64,000 nucleotides of DNA from Diphasiastrum complanatum (taxonomy: Eukaryota > Streptophyta > Lycopodiopsida > Lycopodiales > Lycopodiaceae), in assembly GCA_029204225.1 (NCBI GenBank), contig CM055114.1, forward strand, positions 12,292,455 through 12,356,454, read 5' to 3'. Under the pieces are notes generated by a model. That model searched no databases and was not told the DNA's origin. It was given only the letters and a program-made list of their open reading frames with translations. The position numbers and the translations under genes were made by a program. Below, one piece after another: positions 11,149 through 23,116 of this stretch (positions are counted from its first letter, which is position 1; each line of letters begins with the position of its first letter).

Positions 11149-11778
11149 TCAAGAATCAACATTGGATACTTGCTTTTGATATGTGAGATCGTAGATGATA
11201 GATCTATCATCTTGATTGATAGGGTTGAGTGTGGGCATTGTGAGAGGGTTAGTGTCATTGTTGTTGGAACTTGGTGGGTTGGAGTTAGACCACCGGTCGC
11301 CATGACCATGCCAGCATCACAGCAGCCACCTGAGAGGAGAGGTTGAAGGGGCCGCACGACACAACTAGGGGGTAGGGACTACTATGTGTCCCCCTTTGCC
11401 CCCAGAGCCATGGTAGAGGCAGAGGTTGCAGTTCGACACTTGCGATCTGCCATTTCATCTGGCTAGGACCCCCCGACGCGGTGGCTGCAGTGAGTGCTAT
11501 TGGGCAGGTGTGGTTGGGGCTGTCTTTTGAGCATCTTAGCATGAAGGGACTTCTTGATGAGCGGGCTTCTATTGATCAGCAATGTTAAATGTTTAATGAG
11601 TATTCAATGATCAATCCAGATTCCATTTAACACTAATAAAACTAGTCATAAGGTTTAGTTTGAGTGTGAAAGTACCAGTCACCAATCTTGAATATGGATG
11701 GTTCACTTGAATTTCATGCATATTGCATTGTATGATTGTACACAATTTTGTTGCCATGGGTAGGCTCTTAATGAGACC

Positions 11779-12420
11779 TACCCCCACATCTTTTGGACAC
11801 CTTGTGCTGCGCATTGCCTGGACTTGTTGGTCGAGGATGTAGCTAAGATACCATGGATCTTGGAGGTGCTGCGCACGGGACGGTCCTTGGTGAGATTCAT
11901 CACCAGGAGGCCAAGGGCCTTGGCCATGTTCAGGAGACACTCCACCTTGGATGTCTTGAGACCTACCCCCACCAGGTATGCAACTCAAATTTCGATGCAC
12001 AGTGATTGTTAATTAGAATTTAGAATTTACTATTTAGTAATCGCTATTGTAGTTTGTGAGCTTTGAGCACTAAACTCTAATGCAAAGTCTGTTACTCTGG
12101 AATATTCAGGTTTGCATTTATGTTTTTGGTCATGGAACGACCGTTGAAAGTTCATATGAGCTTGAGGCAGATGGTTGTTTCTAATGCGTTCTCGCAGTGG
12201 GGGCCGTCACAGTAGCCGAAGGGTAGGAGATTTGAGCAGACCATTATGTCGACTGCATTTTGGGATGAGGTCCGATCCATTGTCGCGGGCCTGCAGCCTA
12301 TCTACACAGTCTTGCGCCTTACAGATCGAGAGGGTTGCACATTAGGCCTATTATATGAGGTCATGGATAGGTTAGGCGAGTAGCTGCATCTTTGCACTGC
12401 CATTAGCCTAGAGAGGTATA
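11779..12420 (+). pseudogene. hAT transposase fragment (core region)
   Basis: Plus-strand blocks match plant hAT transposases in order. At 11792-11860 there is HIFWTPCAAHCLDLLVEDV; next come an RFITRRPRALAMFRRHS block and a RPTPTRYAT block ending near 11980. After a gap with no frame (about 11985-12130) come ERPLKVHMSLRQMVVSNAF (12138-12195) and FEQTIMSTAFWDEVR, then LRLTDREGCTLGLLYEVMDR (to about 12380). Stops interrupt it (one in the linker near 12214 and one after GE near 12381). The BED zinc finger and C-terminal dimerisation domain are not visible. It is opposite in strand to the copia element that surrounds it. Element ends were not found. Confidence 0.75.
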
Positions 12421-12619
12421 CCGCTTACTATGTTGTCCTATTGCACTGCTTGATACATACTACTTACTACTGTTTGAAATTTGAAATTTGAATTGATGAA
12501 TCTTGATCCCTTGGTTGAGTTCTCAGTTTTCAATTATCCAGATTCCCATATCTAGTTTTGTGCAATGTGGCTGACTAGTGACTCCTGAGGGCTCATCATT
12601 AAATCATTTAACATTCAAA

Positions 12620-13110
12620 TGTATTAATTTATCTTGCAAGCTTGAGGAAGTCCAGTGTTTGGCAGAGCAAGTGGGAGTGTTTTCACCAGCCTTTGCATGC
12701 CATGGCCCATATACTCCGTCCACTTTTGAGATGTGAGGAGCAATACCGTGATAGGGAGCTTAGGGATGGCTGGAATGCCTATGTCTCCTGAGTTTATCAT
12801 GATGTACACAAGCAAGATAAGTTGCTGGATGACCTCAATATATTCAGGAATGAGACCTGAACCGACATGTAATGTAATCTTGAATTTGGCTATCTGTTTC
12901 TTCTCCACCTGTGTCTTAAGTGAAATACTTGAATGCCTCACCCTTATTCTCAAGAAGATATACCCACATCTTTCTAGAATAATCATCAATAAACACTATA
13001 AAGTAACTTCCTCCCCCATAAGACTGAGTTTTCATAGCACCACACAAATCTGTAATTTTGTATGAACAAGTTCTAGAACATTGCTCGCCTTGAAAGTACT
13101 AGACAAAAAG
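12620..13110 (-). pseudogene. copia integrase core fragment
   Basis: On the minus strand a FVLGKHHIK-like zinc-domain tail is followed by LELVH, a frame slip, TDLCGAMKTQS, and FIVFIDDYSRKMWVYLLE. These are the first two catalytic aspartate regions of a Ty1/copia integrase. A stop follows soon after and the final glutamate motif is not recognisable. Orientation and position fit the pol region of the nested copia at 10015-16195. Confidence 0.7.
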
Positions 13111-13153
13111 TTCTTTATATGATGTTTCCCTAAAACAAAATTTGTGATTAGAA

Positions 13154-13354
13154 CAATGTTTCACGACTCGGCGATTCGAACAAGGAATTGTGGTTCGAAT
13201 CGGTCCGATTTGAATCCGAGACCTGTTCGAATCGGTTACCATTTAAAAAAAAATTCAAATTGGCCTCGAAAGTGAAAAAATGTTTGAATTGGCCAATTTG
13301 AACCTGACCTGGCCGGGTCGAATCGGCCGATTCGAACCGGTCCATAAAACATTG
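13154..13354. mobile_element. hAT-like MITE, 201 bp, 8-bp TSD
   Basis: It begins CAATGTTT and ends AAACATTG. The flanking GATTAGAA is duplicated exactly at 13146-13153 and 13355-13362. The interior is mostly CGATTCGAAC/GTTCGAATCG-type motifs in both orientations around an A-run, suggesting a foldback. It disrupts the integrase region of the nested copia. Interior motifs link it to the MITEs at 10388 and 13453. Confidence 0.88.
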
Positions 13355-13452
13355 GATTAGAAACAACTTGAGGTAAACCAATAACCATATTGTATTGTCT
13401 CAAGGTTTATAGACTTTTGTAATTCAGATGTCTAAACCTTTTGTGCCATAAC

Positions 13453-14311
13453 CGGTGTTTAGATACCCTGTTTGACCGGCCGATTCGATGGTACAAACCA
13501 CGTTTAAATCGGGCAGGCCAAGTTCGAACCTTAGTTATTGAAAATTTGATTCTTTTCGAGGATAAATCATGATTCGCATTACATAAACAGTAATAAGGTA
13601 AGTTGGGGACGTTTATAAAGCTAGCATGAATGCATCAGTTAGTTTGGTCTTCTCACAATCAACCTTCAAACCTTTCTGCCTCCCATATAAGTACACTACA
13701 CAAGCCAACAATGTTTCATAATTCATTGTAGCTGGGGCCCCGCTTTGAAGTTTGGATGTGGATATTGTATATTAGAGTGGAGACCAAAATCTCCCCTAGA
13801 CGAGTCACGACAAAATATTGTATCACCGACTCCCAAGTCTCCAACTCAGTCATAAACTTTAAAGATTGAACAATGTAGGTGAGAGTGAGCATTCTTGTTT
13901 CAAAATTCACACCTATAGTATTTATTGATGATCCATCTTGAATAAATATTCGTGAGAATTGATATCTAAAATGTCCTATCACCCTCTTGTTTATATCCAT
14001 AATTGCCCCAAATTTGTGTGACATGTCTAGTGAAAAGTGGAGATCTCTCAACCTCTGGAAAAGCATATGTTATGGAATAGAATCAAAACCGAGGGCTCGC
14101 CAGATATTTACAAGTTACAAAACAACAACATACCCTCCACCCTAGTCGTTGCCTCCTCAATGATGGTAGTATGAACAACCTTCTAGCAGATTCATTGATA
14201 GCCCTTTTCTTCAAAAGAGGCAAACAATTTTTTAGCAGACAGCGGTTTGAACCGAACCGTGATTTGAACCGGGCCGGTTCGTGGTTCGAACTGTGATGCG
14301 AGCAAACATTG
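13453..14311. mobile_element. hAT-like element, 859 bp, 8-bp TSD
   Basis: The flanking GCCATAAC is duplicated exactly at 13445-13452 and 14312-14319. The ends are CGGTGTTT and AAACATTG (6 of 8 inverted matches). The terminal regions carry the same GATTCGA/TTCGAACC motifs as the 201-bp MITE, but the middle (about 13560-14220) is unrelated sequence with no recognisable protein. It may be a non-autonomous element that captured other DNA. Confidence 0.8.
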
Positions 14312-14454
14312 GCCATAACTTACTCATTGAATCAATATTCGCAACACTTGCATGATGACCCACCACTTGAGCCTGAAGTTTGTACAACCTTTCTACAAGA
14401 ATGCCCTCAACTGCTACTTCATTGTCCTTCCTTTTGATGAGACATCACTCTTGA

Positions 14455-15430
14455 TCAAACTCTACAATCAGATGTTGCTTCACAATACCCGAAACTGAGA
14501 GCAAGTTCTTGTCGATTCTTGGTACATAAAAGCACATCCTTTATGTCTCCAATCTTTCCTGAAGGCTGTACTTTTTCAACTCCGTTTATATCATATGTGT
14601 ATTTATCTCCCAAGTTCACATTTGATCCATCATCTAGTTTTTGAAAACTAGATAACCAATCTCGCCTAGGTGTCATATGCTTCGATGCACCTGAATCAAT
14701 AAACCAACACTCCTCTTCCCTTGAGAAGTCACTTGAAGATATTGATGCCAAAAACAAACTCAAAATCTTCAAGATCCAAAGCACTTAATCTTGTATTAAG
14801 TTCTTCAGCAAAATTTTCATCCTGCTTCTTCTTGAACTTGTTTTTCTAGGACTCCTTTGCGTAATGCCTTGGCTTTCCGCAAATAAAGCATTTTCCTTTT
14901 CGAATTGCTTTCTTTCCATCTGTCGGTCGATTTGCTTGATTTTCTTCCTGATGCCGCTACTTCTTCTTCCTTTTGTTACTTTCCCCATTTCTACCTTTCT
15001 TGGAACTTCGCTCTTACTTCTTTAAGAATGCCTACTCCTTGAAATCGTCCTTGTTGACAAGATTTTGGCGTCTCATTTCCTCCTGTAGTAGTATTGCATT
15101 CAACTCATCGAAAGAAGGCCTCAGAATATCCCAAGCCTCCTTGGGTCCAGTAGCATCCCTGATGTGAGGAATAATCATATCTTAAACAGACCAAGTTAAT
15201 AATATGATAGCTTTTCTCCTCCACTTTTGATACTCTCACAACTCCCTGTCTGTAGTCAGAGGTATCTCAACACCTGTGACAATGTCCCAATATTCTCGAT
15301 CATGGAGAATATTTTGCATCTTAAACATTTAGATACTAAACTTTGTACCATCTAGCTGACTAGATTCCAGTAACACAGCAGCATCATTCAATCCTGCCAT
15401 TGCCAAACAATAATACAGATATGTAGCAAC
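14455..15430 (-). pseudogene. copia gag-protease region
   Basis: On the minus strand, from 15430 downwards: a gag stretch (IRDATGPKEAWDIL, FDELNAILLQEEMRR near 15060-15170), a lysine/arginine-rich region with a degenerate zinc knuckle (14785-14990), and the aspartic protease start WFIDSGASKHMT near 14670-14710 with the catalytic D-S-G intact. Several frame changes separate these blocks. This is the 5' coding part of the nested copia element. Confidence 0.75.
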
Positions 15431-15773
15431 TGAGATGCAGCGAACAACTGCAGTAAAACCAGTGAATAGGTTAACTCCAGCTAACAGGGTCAGATTAACT
15501 CCAATGAACAGGTTCAGCTCAACCGGCGAACACGTTCAGGTAGGCAGCGAACAAATCTGCAGTTCAGCGAAGAGTTCTAGTAGACAACCAGCGAACAGAG
15601 CTGCTACTTCTCTTCGACGATCCGATCTCCTCCTAGAAGATCCACGTTGTGCTTATACCAACGTTGTCTCCACAGGCAACTACTGCTCCTTCAATAATCT
15701 CACTGCACAGCTCCAAAAACAATCTCTCTCTTTTTCACAGAAAAACTTGATAGCTTCCACAATCAAGAAGCTA

Positions 15774-15785
15774 GCTTTGATACCA
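15774..15785 (-). other. copia primer-binding site
   Basis: Read on the minus strand this is TGGTATCAAAGC, immediately after the LTR terminus. It is one base from TGGTATCAGAGC, the initiator tRNA-Met complement used by most plant copia elements. It fixes the element's orientation. Confidence 0.85.
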
Positions 15786-16195
15786 TGTCAGAATTTGATG
15801 CTCGAATTCTAGATAGGAGTGAACTAATCATATTAGCACACATACACAAATCAAGATCAACATAAGAGACTAAAGAGAACTTAGATTAATAGAAGAATGA
15901 GCATAGCTCTCAACAATGGAAGGATTTGAGGTGGGGGACCAGCCCCCCTTATATAATCTCTCTAGTCCTTAGCAAAAGCTAAAAGCAAAAAGCTGATTAC
16001 TGTAGCTGTTTTCTATTTGGGTAAAGACTCTTATTGATTTTCTAAGTGTAAAATCATGTTCTAATCTAGAACTAGTGCACCCTCCTACATGCAATACTAA
16101 TTGACTTTAGGACTTTAATATACTAAAAATAGAAATGGTTCCTACAGGCCTGGCAAGACCAACATTAGGGTGCAAATAAACAATAAATTTTAACA
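15786..16195 (-). repeat. 5' LTR of nested copia
   Basis: 410 bp from TGTCAGAATTTGATGC to TTTTAACA on the plus strand, followed by the CCTAG target-site duplication. On the minus strand it is the 5' LTR because the primer-binding site and gag lie below it. A TATATAA box lies at 15951-15957. Confidence 0.88.
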
Positions 16196-17800
16196 CCTAG
16201 ATCTTTCATTTTGAACTCACTTTCCAACCTACTCTTACAATCTTTTATCAAAGCCAGCTTGTTTCCTATCATGATTATATTATCTACATACAATGCAATT
16301 ACCTTGAGTTTGATTCCATCACACCTGTGGAAGATGCTTGTATCTGAGAAGCATTTACTGAATCCAGTTGCATTGAAATATCCTTCTATTCTCTTGTACC
16401 AAACTCTAGCTTGCTTCAGGCTTCAGGCCCTATAGTGCTCGTTTCAAATTGCATACCCGGTTGTTGTTGGTTCTATATCCCTTTGGCTGTTGCATGTAGA
16501 CTTCCTACTGTAACTCCCCATTGAGGAATGTTGTTCTTATGTCATTCGCTGCACTTCGAGATCATGTGTCGTTGCCAAGGTCAAAAGCATGGAGGTCAAT
16601 CCTGTTTGAGCACAATTGCAAAAGTGTTCTTGAAATCAACTCCCTAACAGCCCTTTGCAACAAGCCTGCCTTGTGCCTATTGACCTCTCCTTTGGGTCTG
16701 TACATCACTTCACATACCCATTTTGACTCCCTTGGGCAGTTCCACGAGCTCCCACACATTGTTCTGTAGAATTGACTGCATTTTTCTTCCATGGCAGATA
16801 CCAATTTTTCCTAGGCCGAACCATCACTTGCCTCCATGTAGCTTCTTAGCTCTGTTATCACAGCTTCCCCCACAAAAGTCACTTCTTTGAATTTTTATGG
16901 TGGCTGTCCAGATCTTTCGGACCTTTTGATTTTCGGTTGTCTTGCAACTTTGACATGTTCAACACTTGTCCCTTCTTCCACAGTTTCTTCAATGAAATTA
17001 TGCTGGCGCATTCCAACATTGTTATTCGCCTCTGGTTGAGCGTTCAAACGATAGTGGGAATTCCCACCAACTCCGGTCTTTCTTGTTCAATGTCATTCCT
17101 TGGCATATGACTCCCTTCATTGAAGAGTAGATTCTTGGAATGTATCATCTTCTTAGTTGGAGGGCTGCATGACTTCTACCCTTCTGTTGTTCCAGTTATC
17201 TTACAAATATTGGTTACAGTCGTCTAGAATCCGGTTTTCTTCTCCCTGGTGCTGGTACGTGGGCAAAGGCAACACATCTGAAGACTTGGAGGTGGCTTAA
17301 GTTAGGCTTTCTCCTATGCCACACATTGTGTGGTGTCTTCTTTTGGAGTACTTTTGTAGGAGCTCTATTCAGAATGTACAATGTTGTTTTTGCTGCCTTT
17401 GCCCAAAGATATATTGGTAGCCCCCCGTTTTGCAACATGCAGTTTACTAATTTCGTGATAGTTCGGTTTTTCCTTTCCACGAGTCTGTTTTGCTGAGGCA
17501 TGTAGGGAGTCGTGAACTCCCTCTGTATCCCATGGTGATGACAGTATTGATCGAATGCGTCGTTCATATACTCTCCTCCATTGTCACTGTGTCTGCATTT
17601 GATTTTCTTTTCTTGCAGCAACTCAGAAAAATGCTTGAACCTTTTGAAGCACATTAATACCTGATGCCTATGTTTTATGATGTATATAGATCCTTGCCCT
17701 CCATTGGTGCACAAACGTCGCTGTGGATCACCTCTAAAGTCAGTAAACCAAGTTAATTCTTGGGAATGGTCGTCTGTGCTGCTTTCCTGTCTTGCAGCAT
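16196..17800 (-). pseudogene. copia host element, 5' part: integrase and RT (right half)
   Basis: From 17714 downwards on the minus strand: integrase core with HSDNGGEYMND, GIQREFTTPYMPQQN and VERKNRTI (the catalytic glutamate motif), and NVWHRRKPNLSHLQVF of the C-terminal domain. From about 16840 to 16200 comes RT, with VYMQQPKGY, VCNLKRAL, a broken KPE..ARVWY block and ALYVDNIIMIGN, ending EFKMKDL at the insertion point. The RT catalytic YVDD is YVDN. Stops and shifts are common. The gene resumes at 10009 on the other side of the nested element. Confidence 0.82.
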
Positions 17801-20800
17801 CACACCTTTAGTTGGTCTTAATCACCCTTATTATTTAAACCCCTTAACATGTTCTGCTTGGCTCTTTGATCGACTGGCATTGCTAAAGTGACACTATGAC
17901 CACTAGCTACACTTTCTGGTTAGATTTTGAGCAATCCAAAGCGATGAAATGCCTTATTTTTTCCATGAGGATGTGAGGACCTAATTTGATTGGTTTAGTG
18001 CTAGCCTTTGTCATGACTAGGTATGCTCTTCACCTTTGGAGAAGTGTTAGAAACTTCGTACGTTGGCTGTTATAGAAAGTTATGGAAGCAATTGTAAATA
18101 TATGTTTGTGCATATGACTTGCACCTACTCTAGGGTGCGGATGACATGAGTAGGGATGTTGTAGGGTGCTGATGACATTTGTTCCATGCTATGCATGATG
18201 CAATTGTTGGTCTCAGAGTTTTTGGTTGGACTCCATAGGGTTGAAGATCACATGTATCCTTTGTTATGTTGGGTATTATCCTAGACACAACATTGATACA
18301 TGTTGAACCGGCAACATGCTTTTGCTTGCTCGATATCTGGCAATGTTTTCCATTCGTTAGGGATTAGGGATTAGAGATTTGAGATGTTCGATGAAGTTGT
18401 TGCTAGATAGTCTTGCAGCTATTGTATGTTAGACAAACACTTGTGATCATATGATTGAGAGTTTTATCAATATTATTGAGAGGATAGATAAACTTGTTCC
18501 CATTTTTCTGTATATTACTTATGTTGGCACATAAACAAATGTGAGACATGGATCTGCGATCTTGAGAGTTTGGGGACAAGTTCTTATTCTTGAGAGTCAT
18601 ATGAGAATCGATCGTTCTTTACATGCTTGTTAGCATCATTATTTCGACCGTTATTTACACTTTGTTTAGACTATGATGGATCTTTTTGACACTTCTTTGT
18701 CATATACATATGAGATAGTGTAATTTATTGATCACATATCTTTGCCTAAATATGAAGATCCACAACCAAAAATCTTCCCAAAAATCTTCCATACAGCATT
18801 CTAGTTGTTTACATAATCTACAACTCTCCTCTCAACCATACATGCATGTAAGCTATAACAAGGCATAAACATCGCATGCATGTGCATTAGTCGCGCATGC
18901 ATGGTTGCATGCATCACCTCTGAACTACATTAAGTGAAAAAAAGTGTGGAGTCATCAGACATGCATGCAATACCAATATAGTTATTAGACAAGTAAATGA
19001 AGATCCCACCATCCAGGCAAGAGGTGTTGACACAACGGGAGGCTGCCAAACATATCACTTGGCATTTGAATCACTTTTCAATACAGTATTTTTGTATTCT
19101 CTACCAAGTGAGAGATGTCCATCAAAGTACGTTCGTGCTCAAACATTCTGTGCAAGAATTCTCAACTTGTAACCGACTCTTTGTGATGTCCCCAAGCGTG
19201 TGTATTTTGGTATTAGGCCTGGCCTATATTGTAAGGTAGCCCTAAGGCCAAAATAGACGATACCTCCTATTTGACTAAGGGGTGCCTCATGCAAGAATGG
19301 TTGTGGATGATGTCTATGTCTGGGTACTGTAGCTATGCATGGAGGAGAATGATCCTGAATGGAGAATTCACATGTCTAGTGTGGATTGGGGTTGGAAGAG
19401 TATATCTATAATTCACCCTTCACTCTAGGGCTATTTGATTGATGATTGATTGATCTTGCTTTCATGCTCTTGCTATCATAGACTCTTGGATAGACATTGG
19501 CTTGGGGGGTCTAACCATTTGTTAGCCGTTGGTTGGATGGATCTTGTTGCAATCCGTATTGTGTGTTGTTTCTTCTTCAAGTGATCTTGGGGGTTTTACA
19601 CTCTCCATCTGAGTACCTTCATGAGCAGGAGATCTCTTGCTCTAGGACTCAACTTGCGTCGAACTTCAATTATAGTTTTATTTAACTGCAATTCAAACAT
19701 AGTTGTGCTACGATTTTTTCAAAGATTTGAAAGGGCGTAATTGCATTGCAAAGCATTGGATTGTTGAACCTTTTGTGAAAAAATAATTTGAGTATTTTTT
19801 TTCTCTATTCATAATGTACTGTAGTCTCAAGTTTGGTTTCATCAAGCTATAGTCGGTATATTGGGAGGTTGGAGTCTGAACCTCTAACGTTGTCTCGGAG
19901 TCTTGACTGCATTATTAAGCTATAGCCAGTGAGTCTGGAGGTTGTACTTGCCAATGTAGTGACAAATCTATATCATGTAAGTTGTAGTAAGAAGTAAATG
20001 GTTTGAAATGCAACGTTCATTGTTTTGTAGTTCTATAACATATTTGCAAAAAGATCGTAGCATTTGCCGATGCTTTTTTATTCTTTCTGAGAGGGTTATA
20101 TGTGCAGTTACTAGCAAGGAGTCAACACTTGTCACAAACTAATTTGTGTCGTCTATTTTGAGTACTAAAAGTTAAGTTTAATGAAATGCAAAAAAATCTC
20201 TCTAACTTGGCATAAGTAGATTGCAGTACTTAAAGGTAAGGTATATCTGATTGTGAACCTCCTGAATTGCTTATTTTCTTGATATTGAAAAGGCTAGAAA
20301 TCTTGTTTTCAACTGCCAGTGTATGCTTATAGAAACGATGATGACAAATACTAGTCCATATCTCAGGATTGACATTCACTGCTCCCCGGAGTCAAGAATA
20401 GGGAGATGACAATACGGTTGCACAATATGCTTGACAGTAAGGTTGCACAGAGTACCTTGACCAATCTCAACAAAGACTTTGACCCTTAGAAAGGACATTA
20501 AATCATAATTCCTTGGTTTAGTGATTCATTAGCTCAAACCTATGCTTCTTTATGCCTAAACTTATTGTTCCTTAACAACTTATGAAAGTTTCTGATCCTC
20601 TAGAATGGGTTTCAGAAGCAGACTCTTCTTTTGAGAACCTTAATATTGCTTTTACTATAGCTACTGTCATCTTTTTGCCTGACTTTTCATCATTTCATTT
20701 TAGTGACTAATGTTAGTATTGTAAAACTGTGCGAATGAGAAATCTGACTTTTTTCACCCCATATAATTTGTATGTGAGGTAAATGCTTATGCACATTCAG

Positions 20801-22940
20801 CTGAAATATAACAAATTGACATCAGACATGCACCGGTGACACCACACTGGGGCTTCAAAAGCAGACCTCCCAGAAAGGGATCTTATTCTAGATGGAATGC
20901 CGAGATAGATCTGATCACTAGTTAGACATGGACTAAATAGTTAGGTTGATCTTTGCGCCTCCTAGAAAGACTTAGGATGCTGCTTTTTTAAGCGCAACCC
21001 TCACATTGACTTGGGCTTTAGAGACATGGAAGGTAACGAACAGATAGCTTCTTGAAAATATTAGACCCTAGACAAGTGTGGGAGAGTATTCGAATTTTGT
21101 TGCTTCTGTTCACAAACTTATCTGAAGGTTATACAAACTTGCTCAATGGTGAATTCTTATTCTTTCTCTGCTGCTGAAATATGTGTTGTCATCTGTAAAC
21201 ATTTGTAGTGGTACCATGTAAGTGGACTGTGTAGTTCATTTTCGGTCTTGGTGTTTTTTCAGAGCATTACTTGTGACAACCTGATGGCGGCCTGAAATTG
21301 TTTTGCTACTTTCTGCATTTCCTGCCAAGATGCTGGAATGTCATTCATTCTAAAAACATGGTGACTGCTACTAGGATCAAGGTGTTTTGCAGACATCATG
21401 CATTCCAACGGTCTGCTGGAATTCAAAGTCTGGCATTTGCTGAAAAGTTTTTGGACCAAGAAAACAGTTTTTTCTTGGACTCAAAAGTTGATGAAAGAAA
21501 GCTAACATTTTCTCATTTGTCGGGCATGAAAGTGTTGTTTGAAGAACGGTCAATACTCGTGTACATACTCCTGTAAACTATGCTCGATTGGTTTGTAGGT
21601 GGCAGTTGCTCACATTTTGAAGGTAAGCTACATGTAACTTTCATGTATTAGCATCACTTTGGACATGTAGTCTTCACTAGAATCAGGCTCAGTGTAACTC
21701 AATGGAGAGCACTAATCCATTGTAGCGCATGAGCAGATGGCAGCAAACATATGGTTTGACTGAAAGAGATGACTTCAAAATTATTTGCAATGAATTTTTG
21801 TTGATCCTTTAAACTTTTGGTGCATTTACATGAAGTGGATGTCTGCTTCTGGGCCTTTTTAACTCTTTTGGCTAATCTCGGGTTACAATCTTGCATTGCA
21901 AGAAGCATGAGATTAGATTATTTGGAAAGTGTTTTGAGTTTAGAAGATAAGTTGAATGACAGGAATGTCCTGGACTGGATCAGGGCTCGTTGATTTCACT
22001 TTGGAAGTTGTAATCTATGCTTCACATGTCAATGAAGCTGCTTATCTTTGATGGGAAGCATGGAATATTTTCTCTGGGCTAAGGTAATTTTATACTGGTG
22101 TTTCCATGCATTCAACTATGTTTCACATGCACGACTACAATGCTACACTAGCAAGAAGTGACCATGGATGCTCGAGCTATAGGGTTATGTATGGATAGTG
22201 TGATGTTTTCCACCAAAAGAAATATGGCATAAAAAAATAATCTGTTTAATAAAAAAATTACTTTGTTAAAATATGAAGCTCATAGTTGCAGCGCCAATTT
22301 TCCATTGCAAATCCGCTCCGAAACATCAGCAATCTACGACCCAAATTGCAAATTTTATTATTATTAAATTTTTTTTTTTTGGGAAAAAAGACTAATGGCG
22401 GAATTTATTTCTGATAGTGTTAACTGAACTTAGTTCTGATAGCGTTAACTGAATTCAGAAATGATAAAGCAAGGCATTGAGAAACAATGTACTGATGGAA
22501 TTAGAAAGCGGCCAACAAAAATCACGTTGCACCAAGCCATATTGATCCGGTCAATTACAGACAGCGATACATCATACACCAAAGACACGTTGGAGCGAAA
22601 CAGTCATTGTTTCGAGCGTGCTCTATCCAACTAAAAGGAGGTAATTGGTCCCCCTTGATAGCACGAGTCTATAAGAATTCATATAACGGTTTTGGGAGCT
22701 CGAGTCAAGAATTGTTTATAAGCTATGTATGGCTGAGTTTAGACCCCCTGTCAAATACAAGTTCTAGAGAAAAGAATCAGCTCATTATTCATGTCATGAT
22801 TTCTGAATTATTGACAACGTATCTGTAAAATAGGCAAATTGTTTGTCTTTGACAAGCTCATTCTTATCCTCATCATCATCCCTGAGTTTGGGACCCTAGT
22901 AGCTCAGACTTCACGAGGGGCTTCCCTCGTCATGCACTTG
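17801..22940. other. long stretch with no supported gene
   Basis: AT-rich DNA with only short open frames and no recognisable domains on either strand. It includes a patch rich in CATGCA (RY-type) motifs at about 18840-18970. Old, unclassifiable transposon debris is likely, but I cannot show it. Confidence 0.4.
18839..18972. promoter_or_regulatory. cluster of CATGCA/RY-type motifs
   Basis: Within about 130 bp the string CATGCA or TGCATG occurs about seven times (for example ACATGCATGTAAG at 18840, CGCATGCATGTGC near 18870, CGCATGCATGG near 18893 and GACATGCATGCAA near 18958). CATGCA is the RY element bound by plant B3-domain regulators. No gene start is visible nearby, so a regulatory role is only a possibility and a simple repeat is equally likely. 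Confidence 0.2.
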
Positions 22941-23116
22941 TTTAACAGTCTAATGTTGATAGGGCGGCATACTTTTGCCCTTTTATGCAGTTTCCCTAAA
23001 AATATCAAGGACCTAATAAAACACTAACTTTAACAGTCTAATGTTGATAGGGCGGCATACTTTCACCCTTTTATACAGTTTCCCTAAAAATATCAAGGAC
23101 CTAATAAAACACTAAC
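22941..23116. repeat. 88-bp tandem duplication
   Basis: 22941-23028 is followed immediately by a second copy at 23029-23116, both starting TTTAACAGTCTAATG and ending AACACTAAC. They differ at only three or four bases (TTTTGCCC versus TTTCACCC, ATGCAG versus ATACAG). It looks like a recent local duplication in non-coding DNA. Confidence 0.85.

Larger units (their letters stand above)
10015..16195 (-). mobile_element. nested Ty1/copia element with 5-bp target-site duplication
   Basis: The 6.2-kb element lies in minus orientation. It is bounded by LTRs at 10015-10380 and 15786-16195 and flanked by a perfect CCTAG duplication (10010-10014 and 16196-16200). A primer-binding site follows the right-hand (5') LTR. 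The internal order on the minus strand is gag, protease, integrase, then the tail of RNase H. Most of the RT is missing, and the space is occupied by an hAT transposase fragment and flanking DNA (11160-12640). It landed inside the RT gene of another copia element. Removing it together with one CCTAG copy makes the host RT frame continuous. Confidence 0.85.
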
